DNA from: Scleromitrula shiraiana
Taxonomy: Eukaryota; Ascomycota; Leotiomycetes; Helotiales; Sclerotiniaceae
Direction: 5' to 3'
Assembly (NCBI GenBank): GCA_028455995.1
Contig: JABELC010000010.1
Span: 2,010,001 to 2,074,000, forward strand
Length of the DNA stretch: 64,000 nt
Positions 13,393 to 24,666 of this stretch are shown here, in pieces. The notes under the pieces were generated by a model, which was not told the DNA's origin, made no database searches, and saw only the letters and a list, made by a program, of their open reading frames with translations. Within the stretch, counting starts at the first letter, position 1; each line of letters opens with the position of its first letter. The position numbers and the translations under genes were made by a program.

Positions 13393-15020
13393 ATGTCTCC
13401 TGAAAAATTAAATGGAAAAGAAACATCCTCGACTGCAAAAAAGGCCGCGAATAAGATAACATCTGCCCAAGGTCCAGCAAAGAAAGCAATAGCAGACATA
13501 TATTTTCGGAAAAACCTTGAAGGTTGTGCCGAATTGTTCGATCACAGGTATTGGTATCGACTTCTCTACTATATCGACCGCGGCGGCAAAACAAAATCAC
13601 CCAAGGAAACCGGGTTCAATGCACCAGATTCGACATCACCATGCCCAAAATGGGGAACTTCAGAATGTGCTACTTTCATCGCACGTTCAAGAACGGAAAA
13701 CAGTCCTTGGCTATCATTATATCATCAAGAATCAACGGCGAAAAGTTTGGCGAATCCAGACGCTGGGGATCGCGTTTATAAGATTGTTTGGAAACAACTT
13801 TCTCTTGCTAATATAAATATTTATAACTTGGGGTTGATTGTTTATAATCATCGACCAGAGATTACCGGGGTGGATGTTCAACCTTCGGAGAATTTCGTTT
13901 TACACAGGATACCTGGAAAAGCTGTGGCTGCTGCTGTTGAATTGTTACCTAGTGAGCCACCTCAATTCTTGGTTGCTTTCTAGTCAGGATTTAACGATAC
14001 TTTACAGGGAAACAATATCCGCGGATGTCGATGGAAGTGTACGAGACGTTGAGTAAGTCCACCATCTGTTTAACCACATGTAGTAAATACTACCGAAACT
14101 AATGACAATTATTCGACTAATCACAATTACTCATAGAGCGCGAAAATCCCGAAGCGACCGAAATGGAGTTGGGGCTTTTGGCTGCCAGACAAAAATATAT
14201 GAGATCAATTTCTGATGGCTCGAAATCGGAAGACGAAATTTTGAAACTTCCAAATGACAATCTCTCACTTAAAGTTTCTTCAAACGCTCAAAGTGCTGGT
14301 GCTGGTCAAGGCTCTGCTGAAATATTGTCAACAATCGAACAAAGCTCGAGTTCGGCAAGAGCCTCGGGCCAATCAAAAATAGCTCCATCATCTACTCTAG
14401 ATCCTAACTCTCCGCTCCCCAAGCCTCTTAAACTTAGAACTCCCAAACGACTCAAGCTCAAGCCTAAGACTGCAATAGCTCCCTCACCAATAACTCCCAC
14501 AAAATCTTCACAAAACCTTGAGGCTTCTAGCCAAGCCATCGCTACCAAGCAGCACAAAAAATCCCTCAAACCTACAACAACTTCAGCACCAACAACTCAG
14601 AAAAAATCCTCACAAGTCTCTGGGTCTTCCAATCAAACTATCACCACCAAGCGGTCTCAACATACCATAACTTCCTCTCCAGTGGTTCACAAAGAATCTC
14701 CACAAGTCAATAAATCTTGTGGCAAACCCATCGCTACCAAACAACCCAGATCTGCAACGATTTTACCACCAAAAAATCTCAAAAGATATCCCAATAAAAC
14801 TCCCCGCAAAAACATTGCTATCAAGCAGCCAAAGTCTACAATAACTCCATCATCAGCGACTCACGAAAAATTACCCCAAGATCCTGGACATTCTAGCCAA
14901 ACAAACCTCAAAAGAAAGACCTCTCCACCGAGCTCCCAATCAACCTCTAGTGACGGACGAACCGATAATATTGAAATGACGTCGAAACAAGCAAAAGAAA
15001 GAGGGCAGTCCGTTTCCTAG
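13393..15020 (+). CDS. Hypothetical protein with Ser/Thr/Pro/Lys-rich tail, three exons
   Basis: Proposed exons are 13393-13951, 14008-14052 and 14137-15020, joined across a 56-nt GTGAGC...CAG intron and an 84-nt GTAAGT...CTAAT...TAG intron, giving 495 residues in frame. Residues 1-186 hold the module shared with the minus-strand gene at 12159-12728 (YIDRGGKTKSPKETGF; VLHRIPGKAV). The remainder is low-complexity: repeated TTKK, SSQ and P-T-K patterns, basic and probably disordered. The second and third exons would be lost if the first frame were read alone, since it stops at 13983. The function is unknown; a nucleic-acid or scaffold role for the basic tail is only a guess. Confidence 0.65.
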
Positions 15021-17954
15021 AGGAACTATCATGATGGCAAGTCTTTAGTAGTAGCTAAAGCGGAGATATAGATAACAATATGAGGAGGAGAAGAGGAAAG
15101 GAATTGTGGAATAGATAATATATAGATAAAGAAGGAGGAGGAGGAGGAGGAGGGGAGAGAGGTAAGGATGAAGAAGGAGATGGAAATGGGAGATGGGGAT
15201 GGGAACGGAAATGGGAATGGGATTTTTTGGTTGCGATTAGACTGAATAGATTGGTATTGGGACTGATGGTGATGGATAGAGTTGGGTAGGGTAGGGTAGG
15301 ATAGGATAGGATGTATACTTTCTTGGGAGTAGATTCCAGATATTGTTTTGGTATGGTGAGGATGGGAGTCATGAGGAGGAGGATAGAGCAGGATAATAGG
15401 GGATCGGTTAGATGTATTGTGGGGTTTATCAATATCATTCATTCACTACTACCGCATATGGATCTCACGTATACTGACTGCTGGAATCTGATATATTGAA
15501 TAAATGAAGAGTGGTATTGTTTGATTGATTGATTAATTCGTTGCATTGAATCATTTGATATGCATATACTTCACTACTTCAATCAATTAGTCAATGTTTA
15601 ATTTGTGAGAGTCTATGGGAGAGGATGGAATGGATGGTATGAGTAGGGGATGAGAAGGGAACGGAATGGAAGAAGGTGGGGTAAGGGGTAAGCGAGGACG
15701 GGAAATAGGAGGAGCCTGAGGGCGAATGGAAATGAGAGATGAACAGGGTCTGAATATTTGGGAATGTGGGCTTTAGGGTTATTAGTTAGTTGTAAGATTT
15801 TAGATGATCGAAATGTATTTGGGGTGTTGGGATGGTATGGAAGAATAAGATGATGTGCCAGTGGGAAATTGAAACGAGTTGGAAAATTTGATGGCCTTGG
15901 GGTTTGAAATGCATTGAGATGTTTATACAATTTGGGTTGTTAAGATAGCATAGTGGATTGGAATGATTTGCATGCAACACTGGGATGGTTTCATACTTTG
16001 AGGTGTTTTGACAAGTTGAAAGATATTGGGACATGGATTTATTTTGATGCACAAGGTATAGTACGTAGATTGAAATGTCCAAGATCGAATCAGTTAACTC
16101 CCATACAGATATCTTGATATATTGCATACTAGAAAAACTGGGAAGTACCAATTCCAGCATCTTTATTAGATCAGTACTGTCGGGACCATATCATCGTCGT
16201 CCTTTCCTATTTATTGGGCTCGGTATTGCCTCAGGAGGCTCTGGAGGAACTTCAAAAAGTTCTCAAATCAGTGATTTCGCCAAGGTGAGGTAATTTGACC
16301 GGTCTAAAGGTACATGACTGTAATAGAACTTTTCGCAAAGTGGTGAAGGCGGTAGATACATGATGTTGAAAATATCGTTGAATTAGATTTTTATTAGTTG
16401 TGATTGCTATCGAAACTTGGGAGTAAATGTATCGATAAATTGTTTCATGATGGACAAGAAATATTGATATTAAAATGAGATACTAGTAGGTCTTCATATC
16501 AGAAGATAATAAATGAGTGAGCTAGTGTTTGCAAAAATGATTTAGGCCATCTGCCCTCTCTAGTCTACCAAAACCAAGACTATATAAATAAATTTTAAAG
16601 CTAGACACTATCTAACATGCGAATAGACTAGTGATACCAATAATTTTGAGGGAGGGGCTAATTATCTTGTCGTCATACCATCAAGAAATATAAAATATCA
16701 AGTCTTCTGGGACATCCCTCCATTCAATTCAGAACTCAACAACAGACTGAAACCTATCGACGAGCGTGATTGAGTACTGAGTGTTGCTTCGAACGATGGT
16801 TTGACATATCTACCAAAGGCCAATCTCATAGATAATAACTTTTGAACCACAATTCATGCGGTTTACTTTCTATTCCAGTCCAATTCACCTTGATTTGCCA
16901 AGATTTTATTCTACGTCATATGATAGAATTGCAGCGAATCAATTTCTCCAACTTAGCTCAGACATTATCCTCTCGAAAAGAATGAGTATACTAGATATCA
17001 GGTTAGATCCCCTGATACACTGCCTCTTCTTTATTAATACTTACGTGATTAAAACAATGGATTTTAATTAATAAATTATTCTAAAAATTTGTTAAGATTT
17101 TTCCAAGACATTACTCGAGTAGTGTAGTAATAAACTTCGTTTTAGGGCAAAAACGAGAATTGAGTAGCCTCGCAATAAAACCTCTTTGTACTAAAGAGAA
17201 GAGGTAGAGAAGAGGCACTCTTTATACCAAATAGAAGAGACATACTATTCCAGTGCTCTCATCTTACATTATGAGAATAATTGCGAAGCAGAAAGGATGA
17301 GAGCGAATACTCATTGCTCACATGCAATCTGATGAAGTATAGATATATAAAACCCGAGGCACTGGCCTTCATCCGATTGTCGCAAATAACCAAGAACTTG
17401 ATGATGGATGGACTTCTTGATATATCAACAGTTTTTTCTTGTCCCCTAAGTTGTCGGCCCATCATAGTCACTCAGATCTCTTCATTATGTTCGTTCCTAC
17501 ATTTCGCTGTTGTCGGAATTATCGCGAAGAGGTTTTATAGGTAACTTCTGGGAGAAACAGTATACCGACTAAAAAGTCGACAAAAACTACGCAAATTAAT
17601 GCCATAGACTGTGTCAAAAAGTTATTACCTACGCAGAAATAATGCTCAGTCTTCTCTGGCCTCTATACGCATGAGCATACTACTGTCGCAATGAATGATC
17701 CGAACCATTGGGCTTTGTTAGTGCTTATGTCAGCCTGTGCGACGTATATTTTATGCCATTTGAGTCACACCGGACAATATACTAGGTAACAATCACAAGG
17801 CAGAGATATCTTATATATCTCGAGGATAGTATTCTTGAAAGACTGGGAGAGTCTCCATCATCCATCACTCCTCGTATTTTGAGGTCCCGAATTACTTACA
17901 GGACTCAGATTTCCGACCGACTGAAAATCATTAAAAGTCGACTTCAAATTGAAA
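15021..17954. other. Long stretch without a supported gene
   Basis: I see no convincing gene here. 15100-15310 is a purine-rich low-complexity run (GGA repeats, then GGGTA and GGATA units) with G-rich character; open frames on its complement are composition artefacts. 15600-16300 has short open frames on both strands, but none shows a domain or good splice structure. 17100-17950 holds the likely promoter of the acetyltransferase gene. Confidence 0.5.
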
Positions 17955-18743
17955 ATGACTTCCAATTCTCCTCATAATAGGTCTTCCAGTTCCTTTTTCG
18001 AACTCCGTCAAGCCAACTTCTCCGATATTCATCATATGACTGTACTCAATCTCTCCGCCTACAAAGAAAATCCCGTCACCAAATTTCTTTTTCCAAATGC
18101 CCATCTTTATCCTACTCTTGCTCACCGCACTCAACAACAAGCAATATCGCAAAAATTCCTCTCTCCAAATACTCTTTTCCGAGTAGCATATTTAAAAGAA
18201 AACCCCTCTGTTCTGATTGCCTATGCTCGATATTCACGACTTGGTGATGATACCGGGGCAAAAAAATTACGGTCTTCCGGAACTCTATTGTCGAGGATTG
18301 GACGATATATTTTTTCCACCTATCTATCGATTTATTTCAGAATTACCAACTGGATCTCTCCAGATTATTCACACTCTCCGGAAAATTCCCGGATTTTTCA
18401 GGAATCTATCAAACAGGATCAGTTGAACTATTGGGATGTTGAGAAATATCCTCTGAGAAAAGATATCTGGCATGTAGATACACTTGTAGTTGATCCAGCA
18501 TATCAGGGGAAAGGAGTGGGTAGATCATTGATGAAAGAAGTTTTGGAGAGAGCCCAAAATGAACGTGTTCCGGTGGGTCTAACTGCTAGTCCGGAAGGTG
18601 AGATATTGTATAGGAAGTTGGGGTTTGTATGGTTGGGGGATTTCCATACAAGATTTGATGGGGTGGCTCCGGGCACAGGTGGTGGCCATATGATTTGGTA
18701 CCCTGATGAAGTCTTTGAAAAGGAAGATAAGATTATTATTTGA
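17955..18743 (+). CDS. GNAT-family N-acetyltransferase
   Basis: A single-exon gene of 262 residues. The ATG at 17955 is taken as the start, because the frame extends upstream only to a TTG. The C-terminal third carries the GNAT acetyl-CoA-binding motif A: HVDTLVVDPAYQGKGVGRSL with the Q-G-K-G-V-G pyrophosphate loop, followed by an EILYRKLGF motif B. The N-terminal part (FFELRQANFSDIHHM) is the usual first strand of fungal GNAT proteins. Members of this family move the acetyl group of acetyl-CoA to an amine of a small molecule or protein. The substrate cannot be told from sequence. A cytosolic location is inferred from the lack of a signal peptide. Confidence 0.85.
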   Translation: MTSNSPHNRSSSSFFELRQANFSDIHHMTVLNLSAYKENPVTKFLFPNAHLYPTLAHRTQQQAISQKFLSPNTLFRVAYLKENPSVLIAYARYSRLGDDTGAKKLRSSGTLLSRIGRYIFSTYLSIYFRITNWISPDYSHSPENSRIFQESIKQDQLNYWDVEKYPLRKDIWHVDTLVVDPAYQGKGVGRSLMKEVLERAQNERVPVGLTASPEGEILYRKLGFVWLGDFHTRFDGVAPGTGGGHMIWYPDEVFEKEDKIII

Positions 18744-18963
18744 GGTGATAATCAGCATTATTCTTTATTGATCGGCATTGATTGTTTGTTGGAGGCCATT
18801 TGGATGGAAAATAAGGCATAAATAGAGGTTATATACAATTTGCTGATGAAGATGTTATTATCTACAAAGAATTCTTTCCTAAACAACCAGCCGCAAACTA
18901 AATCTTAACACGCAAATATAGGTAGGTATCTACAAAACAATAAGAAAAGACGAACATTCACAA

Positions 18964-20349
18964 CTAGTAAGCACCAGTCGCTCCTGGATATGAGCTGAAT
19001 TGATTCTTATCAATGGTTGCCAATTGTGGGCAGCCCAATGAGCCAATTGCAGTTCCAACTGCCGAATTCAACTGTGCCAAAGGTTTTGTGAGACTTGAGA
19101 ATACGTTCTTCAAGATATCAGGAGCAGCTTGTTGAGCAAATTGATAAGCGAAGCAAAGAACATTATTGCCTTGGAGAAGTGATGCAGCGTTAAAGACTCC
19201 ACCTGTCAAATTTTCCAAGTCAATACCAGTAAAAGTATTCGTCTTTCCGGTATTACCACCAATAGCAAGGAATTCGGGATGCTGGATTGCGGCGTCAAGT
19301 AAATCAACGAGGAAAAATGAAAGGGTATATTCATCACCAATGGCACGTTTGTACCAATTATCTGGGATCTTCTCATTTCCTTCTGTCCACTTAAAGTTTC
19401 CTGGTTTGCCGGTAATGGAGAAGAATGATTTCATAACTTCACCACTTAGGTAGCCTTCCGGAAATTCTGCAGATTTATTACCCATGAATCGGTAGATGAA
19501 TGTGTAGGCTGCGGGCTGCACGGCTACACCTGAGAATGGTCCATTGAAGAAGTAAGGATTATTTTCAATAGATTGTTGGAATCGCTTGGCACGGAATGGT
19601 GTGAGAGTGGTTAAATCATAACCATTAGGACCGAGAGGTTGTGCATACATCTCATCCCATTGTGACATGATCACTTTATAAGTATTTCCACTAAAAGGGT
19701 TAGTATTAATTTTGAATGATTGTAATCAGATGAACTTACTATTGGTAAAGATCAGGGCGTGTAGGCGAAACATCAGATTCATAGTTATTGTGTGAACCTG
19801 AAATGCCCTTTGGCTTACCGAGAAGTCCACTCAACAAACTTGAAGATGGAGGTCCTCCAATAGACCAAGAAGTCAAATCACCGTCAAGAACAGCACCATA
19901 AACAGCTAGGAAAGCTCCTAGATCAGTCCCCATACCAAAAACTATGATTTTGTATCAGTGAGTGATCATATAAAATAATCTCAGAAATGCTTACCATCAT
20001 ATGTTCCCTGAATAAATTGACTGATAGTTGCAACACCATTATGAGGTATATAACCATGGTTTGCCATGGCATTCAAACCTGGACAAGGACCACGTTGGTC
20101 CCCGGCACGGAAATTAGGAGGTACGAAAGCATGATTCCCTGTGTTTGAAACGTATTGCTGAGATGCTGAGAATCCAGGAGATCTTGGAATTACGGATCTC
20201 TTCTCCGCATCAGCTTCGATTCTTGCAGCGATGTTGGCGATGTTTCTTTTCTCTTCTTCACTCATTGATAAATCGAACATGTTGTGAGGAAATGCAATAG
20301 TTCCCGTGGCGCAGAGGGCCGCGGTTGCCAAGGACAAAGCATACTTCAT
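18964..20349 (-). CDS. Secreted haem-thiolate haloperoxidase (chloroperoxidase/unspecific peroxygenase family)
   Basis: Three exons: 19995-20349, 19740-19941 and 18964-19690, with introns of 53 and 49 nt. The product is 427 residues and begins with a signal peptide (MKYALSLATAALCATGTIAF). The family hallmark PCPGLNAMANHGYIPHNG is present; its Cys is the axial haem thiolate. A Glu in NNYESDVSPTR lies where the acid-base residue of the family is expected. Such enzymes use hydrogen peroxide to halogenate or oxygenate organic substrates outside the cell, and fungi use them on aromatics and plant compounds. The substrate is unknown. Confidence 0.9.
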
Positions 20350-21887
20350 TTTGCAAATATGTATCGAAGAATGAAAATTTGTTATAAAAATATAGATATC
20401 AAGATCGAATTCTTGACTGGAGATGATTTGTAAAACGAATAATGGATACTGATATATATAGGGAAAGGGTTTCAATATCCTATTTAGGTACTATAGATCT
20501 AAACGAGATAATGAAAAGATACATCCAGGTACATCCACAAGCGTAATGTTGATTATCAAGGATGGGAATTTGTCTGTTGAACTATAGCTTGAATAGCAAA
20601 CCAATCACATTCTTTCCATTTGAAAATATTTGTATTCATTATAAAAAGTTGTGAAGATCCTGCAAGCCACTGACAGAGGTTTGTGGCATCAATTACCGGA
20701 ATGTTGGTTGCAAATATCATCTTTGTGCAATTCGTTATTCCAGGGAGTGTTCATGATCGAATAAATGATCTAATAGAATCTAGTTACTGATTTCATCCAA
20801 TCATTGCTACCGTTCCAAATCTTGGTATAGGGGTGACATCGAAGGCTTGTAGGAAAAATAGTACTACATAAATTACTCGGAAGTTGTGGCGTCCGGCAAT
20901 GGGGGTACCACTCGGATCCCACAGGCACTCGATTCCAAATCACATCATGAGTCGAACCAAATGAATCAGCCATGATGGGTAGGCTTGATTCTCGTTGTCT
21001 AGTGTAACTCTTTAGCTGGGATCATCGTCTGGAGGATTATAAATTTAAATGCTAGAGAACTTTGCGGGGTAATGAGCCTTAAAAATTGCCTAGGTTTGAA
21101 TGCTATCTCGCCACTGGGGTAGACGCTAAACCCACTAGCTCATCAACTGTACAGCCTACAAATTTCCGAATGAATAAAGTAAAAAGACCAGATGATCTTT
21201 TCCTTTCAGAAATCCAGATCTCGCCCTGAGTCGAGAAACACGTTGTGGCATATGGTCTTTTTGAATATCAACGGAAGACAGCCGCGGCATTGTAGATCTG
21301 TATGTCAATCTTCGCTGAAATATTCTTAACTATTCTTTGACACTATTGACGAGAATGCGGGGGAAGGAAAGGAGACAGACAATTTTGTTGATATATACCT
21401 CGGTGGTCTATGAAGGCCAAAGCGGTGAGGTTGAATTAGAGGTTCATTTCAGAAATTATCGAAGAGGAAGGTAATGAAAGCAAAGGTGCTATGACAATCG
21501 AATGTAGCTAACACGACCTATATTCTGTGGGTATACGCTTTATCACGAAGAAGTAGAGCTGATCCAGAGGGATCCTCCCAACATTCAACCTAGGATTGAG
21601 CGTTCTAGAACAATTGTTGGATGGATAACGGGAATTCACATTTTATCTCTTAATATAATCACAGTTCTGTCAACCACTGCACCCACAAATATGCAAACGG
21701 GGATCATACCGAATGAGACTCGAGTTAATAATCGATTATGGTGTGTATATGGTTACTTTGTTGATTCTTCCCAACTTCCGAATAGCTTCGCACAATCCTT
21801 CACACTGCAACTTTATCTTCACCGCCATCGATGCTACTCTCGCACCATTGCTCGATCTGGATCTTCATTATCTCATCGAATCAACAT
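20350..21887. other. Intergenic stretch, no supported gene
   Basis: The 20350-20600 part is the promoter side of the haloperoxidase gene. A 67-codon minus frame at 20770-20973 has no recognisable domain or splice partner and I leave it out. Nothing else stands out. Confidence 0.5.
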
Positions 21888-22638
21888 TCATCGATATTGA
21901 TTTCCACTTAACTGCCCGTAAAGGAACCTCCAGTAGTGTTTGATTGGGATATAGATAGTATTCTTCTCCGAAGTTTTGATGCTGCGAGCAATTTTGAGGT
22001 GCATACTGAATTTTGTATTTAGTTGTTTGATCAAAGATGCAATCTTTTTAATTAGTGATTCCGTTTTGAGGTCGCTGTAATTATTAGCTCCATGCTCATG
22101 TATAATGACTGATATCTCGTCGATATTGTCCAATGCACGTGCTTGCTGAAGATCAGAGACAGCCAATTTTGAATCCTCATCCTGAATATTGATGACAATC
22201 TTCTTCACAAGCTCGCAAATTGGTTTATGATTTGGCCGGGCCAAAGTAGGATATGCATCTAAGAACATCGATAAAATGCCGGCATCAACAGAAAAGGTAT
22301 TGATCAACAGAAAAGGTATTGCGAGCGAGAAAAATATCAATTGCTTCTTCAAAGAATTGTTGGGTATAGGTATTCATTTCAGGAAGGAAATCGATATCGT
22401 CTAAAATGTCTAGACTCTTTATCAAATTCATCGTCCCTTTGAATACATTGAAGTCTTTGTAGACAATGAAATTCTCGCGTTGAACAACATATTTTTGATA
22501 CGTTGGGTTGCGACTGTTATATAAATATTTTGAAGGTTGAATCAAAAAAGTTCCCAGGACGTTCTGATTGACTTGAATACTTCTTCGGTATGCAATAGGA
22601 ATCCCCAACGAAAGCTTTGATGCTTTGCTTATATGCAT
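21888..22638 (-). pseudogene. Hypothetical gene broken by a 19-bp tandem duplication
   Basis: Two overlapping minus-strand frames (22285-22638 and 21888 to about 22290) join into one protein-like reading of about 240 residues if one copy of a 19-bp direct duplication (22284-22302, 22303-22321) is ignored. The duplication adds 19 nt, shifts the frame, and ends the upstream part just after FLARNTFSVD. The residues show no family I recognise, no signal peptide and no membrane segment. The composition is balanced (charged helices, several Leu/Ile), which supports a former coding sequence. It may be broken only in this strain. Confidence 0.55.
22284..22321. repeat. 19-bp perfect tandem duplication
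   Basis: Two identical adjacent 19-bp units. Nineteen is not a multiple of three, so the event shifts the frame of the gene around it. Confidence 0.95.
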
Positions 22639-22808
22639 GAGCGAGAGTTTGATATGGTGGAGGTGGGCTGAAATGAATTTATACTACCTAGGTATGCATA
22701 CTCAAATGATCTGACAAATGATCAATTATTCACTACCTACATAGTAGATATGTCATTAGATTTCAATGAAGATCATCAAAATGCTGTGGTGGAACGATCA
22801 TTTTTTGA

Positions 22809-24320
22809 TCATCCTGTCTCCTTTTTACTTTCTCGATTCCTTTTGTCTTGAGGAATCTTTTTCGGCCAACTCCTCGCAATATCGATGGCAGCCCGGGGTG
22901 CAAGAAATTCCAAAAGGAGGAACAATAAATAATCAATCACCGCGCATAGACAGAATAATTTGCCTGCCCATATTCCACAGCCGTAGTATCTCTTTAGTCG
23001 ATCGATCAAAGCAAAACTTTGTACACCGGCTCTTCCTCTTGTAGCACTCCAGCTAGCTGCATCAGCTGCATCATACCCATAAAATTCCGCTTCACTAATA
23101 GCACCAGATATCCCATCATAAACCCTTTCTGTCCTCTCTGCAACATCTGGCCACGAGTACATCATCTTCACTTGATCATGAAATCGTTCTGTTCGGACCT
23201 TGTTAGATCGAAGAGCTGCAATAGCTCTACCAGTTGCGGCAACCAAATCATCTTCCTCTGGCTTCGCAAATACAGTCATATGTGCTGGAAGGACTTCTGG
23301 AATTCCACCAACTTGTGTGCAGACAACATACAATCCACAACTAGCAGCCTCCACAATAACTGTTCCAAAAGCTTCTGTCAAACTTGGGTGTAGGTATATG
23401 TGACCTCGAACCATAACATCCCGAACTTCCTCATGTCTTACTGGCCCCAACATCTCAACCCGGTCTTGTAATACATTCTTTTCAAGCATTTGTTCCAGAT
23501 CAATAGCCTTTGGACCAGATCCAGCAATTATAAAATACACATTAGGATGATTTGCCAGGATTCGAGGAATTGCGGCAATTAATAAATCCGTACCCTTATT
23601 ATAGAACAAACGAGAAACAACAACAATTGTGATTGTATCATGTGGACCAAGTGGGTGTGCAAATGAAGTTGGATGGTTTCCGAAGGAGTCAGATGGATAG
23701 GAAGGGTGAGTTAAAGGTCGAAAGTTCTCCGCGACGACAGCATTTGGAATGACTGATACCATGAGAGGATCAAGAGAGGCACGCAAGACTGTATTTTCTT
23801 TACTGCTCGAATTAGTAGATGATTACCTGGGGAATTTAGAGGCTTACCATGTATGGCTCACACAAACAACATGGTCGACGTCACTCAATGTAAACTTTAA
23901 CAATTTATTAATCAAGATATTACCAGCATCTGCAAACCCAAATAGCGAATGATCCGTGAAAACAGTCCTTAATCCCATTGTTCGAGCATGTAATATTGCT
24001 TCATGGCACATACTACTCATACTTCCATGTCCATGAACGATCTCGATTTGTTCTCGAATAACAATATTGCGAAATATTGGGAAGAAAGAGAAAACCGTGG
24101 GAAAGGTACAGGAGCGGTACATCACGAAGAACGGAACATGATATACTTTGAGGCCATTCGTAAGATATCGCACACCGGTTCTATCTTCGTATGCATGAGT
24201 GATAACTATGACCTTATGTCCTCGATCGATCAATTTCGTAGATAGTTGATATATGTGACTTTCGATTCCTCCAGGTTGTGGAAAGAAGAAGTCGCTGACC
24301 ATGGCAATATTGTACGGCAT
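22809..24320 (-). CDS. GPI3: GPI N-acetylglucosaminyltransferase catalytic subunit (PIG-A/Gpi3)
   Basis: Two exons, 23848-24320 and 22809-23802, with a 45-nt intron (GTAAGC...CTAAT...CAG) that joins VSHT to CKENTVLRASLDP exactly as in the family. The 488-residue product starts MPYNIAMVSDFFFPQPGGIE, the start of the GT4 fold, and carries GHGSMSSMCHEA, the PIG-A signature SLFGFAD, and the GT4 catalytic stretch SLTEAFGTVIVEAASCGL with its two Glu. A hydrophobic helix near the C-terminus (CLCAVIDYLLFLLLEFL) is the expected ER membrane anchor. It moves GlcNAc from UDP-GlcNAc to phosphatidylinositol, the first step of GPI-anchor synthesis. It shares a 346-bp divergent promoter with DBP6. Confidence 0.96.
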
Positions 24321-24666
24321 CTTGTTGAACGATGAGGAAAGGGGTTGCTGAATCCAAGGTAATAGATAAAAGATGGGAAATATTATTCCTCAGGTCTGCA
24401 ATGAGTATCTCATCTCACGCACATTTGGTCTCTTCTTTGTTGCACCCGTCGTCGCATCTTAACATGAACATTAATGTCAGGAGTGAGGAGTGAGGTTAGG
24501 CTCTGGGGTCCAGAAGCCTTGAAGATGAGAAGGCGGCCGTAGCCATTTAGGTTACTTTCGGTTACCGTAAATTTTTTATTTTCAGCCTTTCGAATCTTTA
24601 TCCTCATCACTTGCAAACGTTATAACATACCATTAAGCATTTTTTCATATTATTTTTTTAAGTTCA
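24321..24666. promoter_or_regulatory. Divergent intergenic promoter of GPI3 and DBP6
   Basis: The 346 bp between two divergent ATGs must hold both core promoters and 5' UTRs. A T-rich run lies just before the DBP6 ATG (about 24638-24660). No specific factor site was identified. Confidence 0.6.

Noticed and set aside
15029..15442. Overlapping minus frames rich in Ser/Pro
   Set aside because: Two frames over the same purine-rich low-complexity DNA; no domain, likely artefact.
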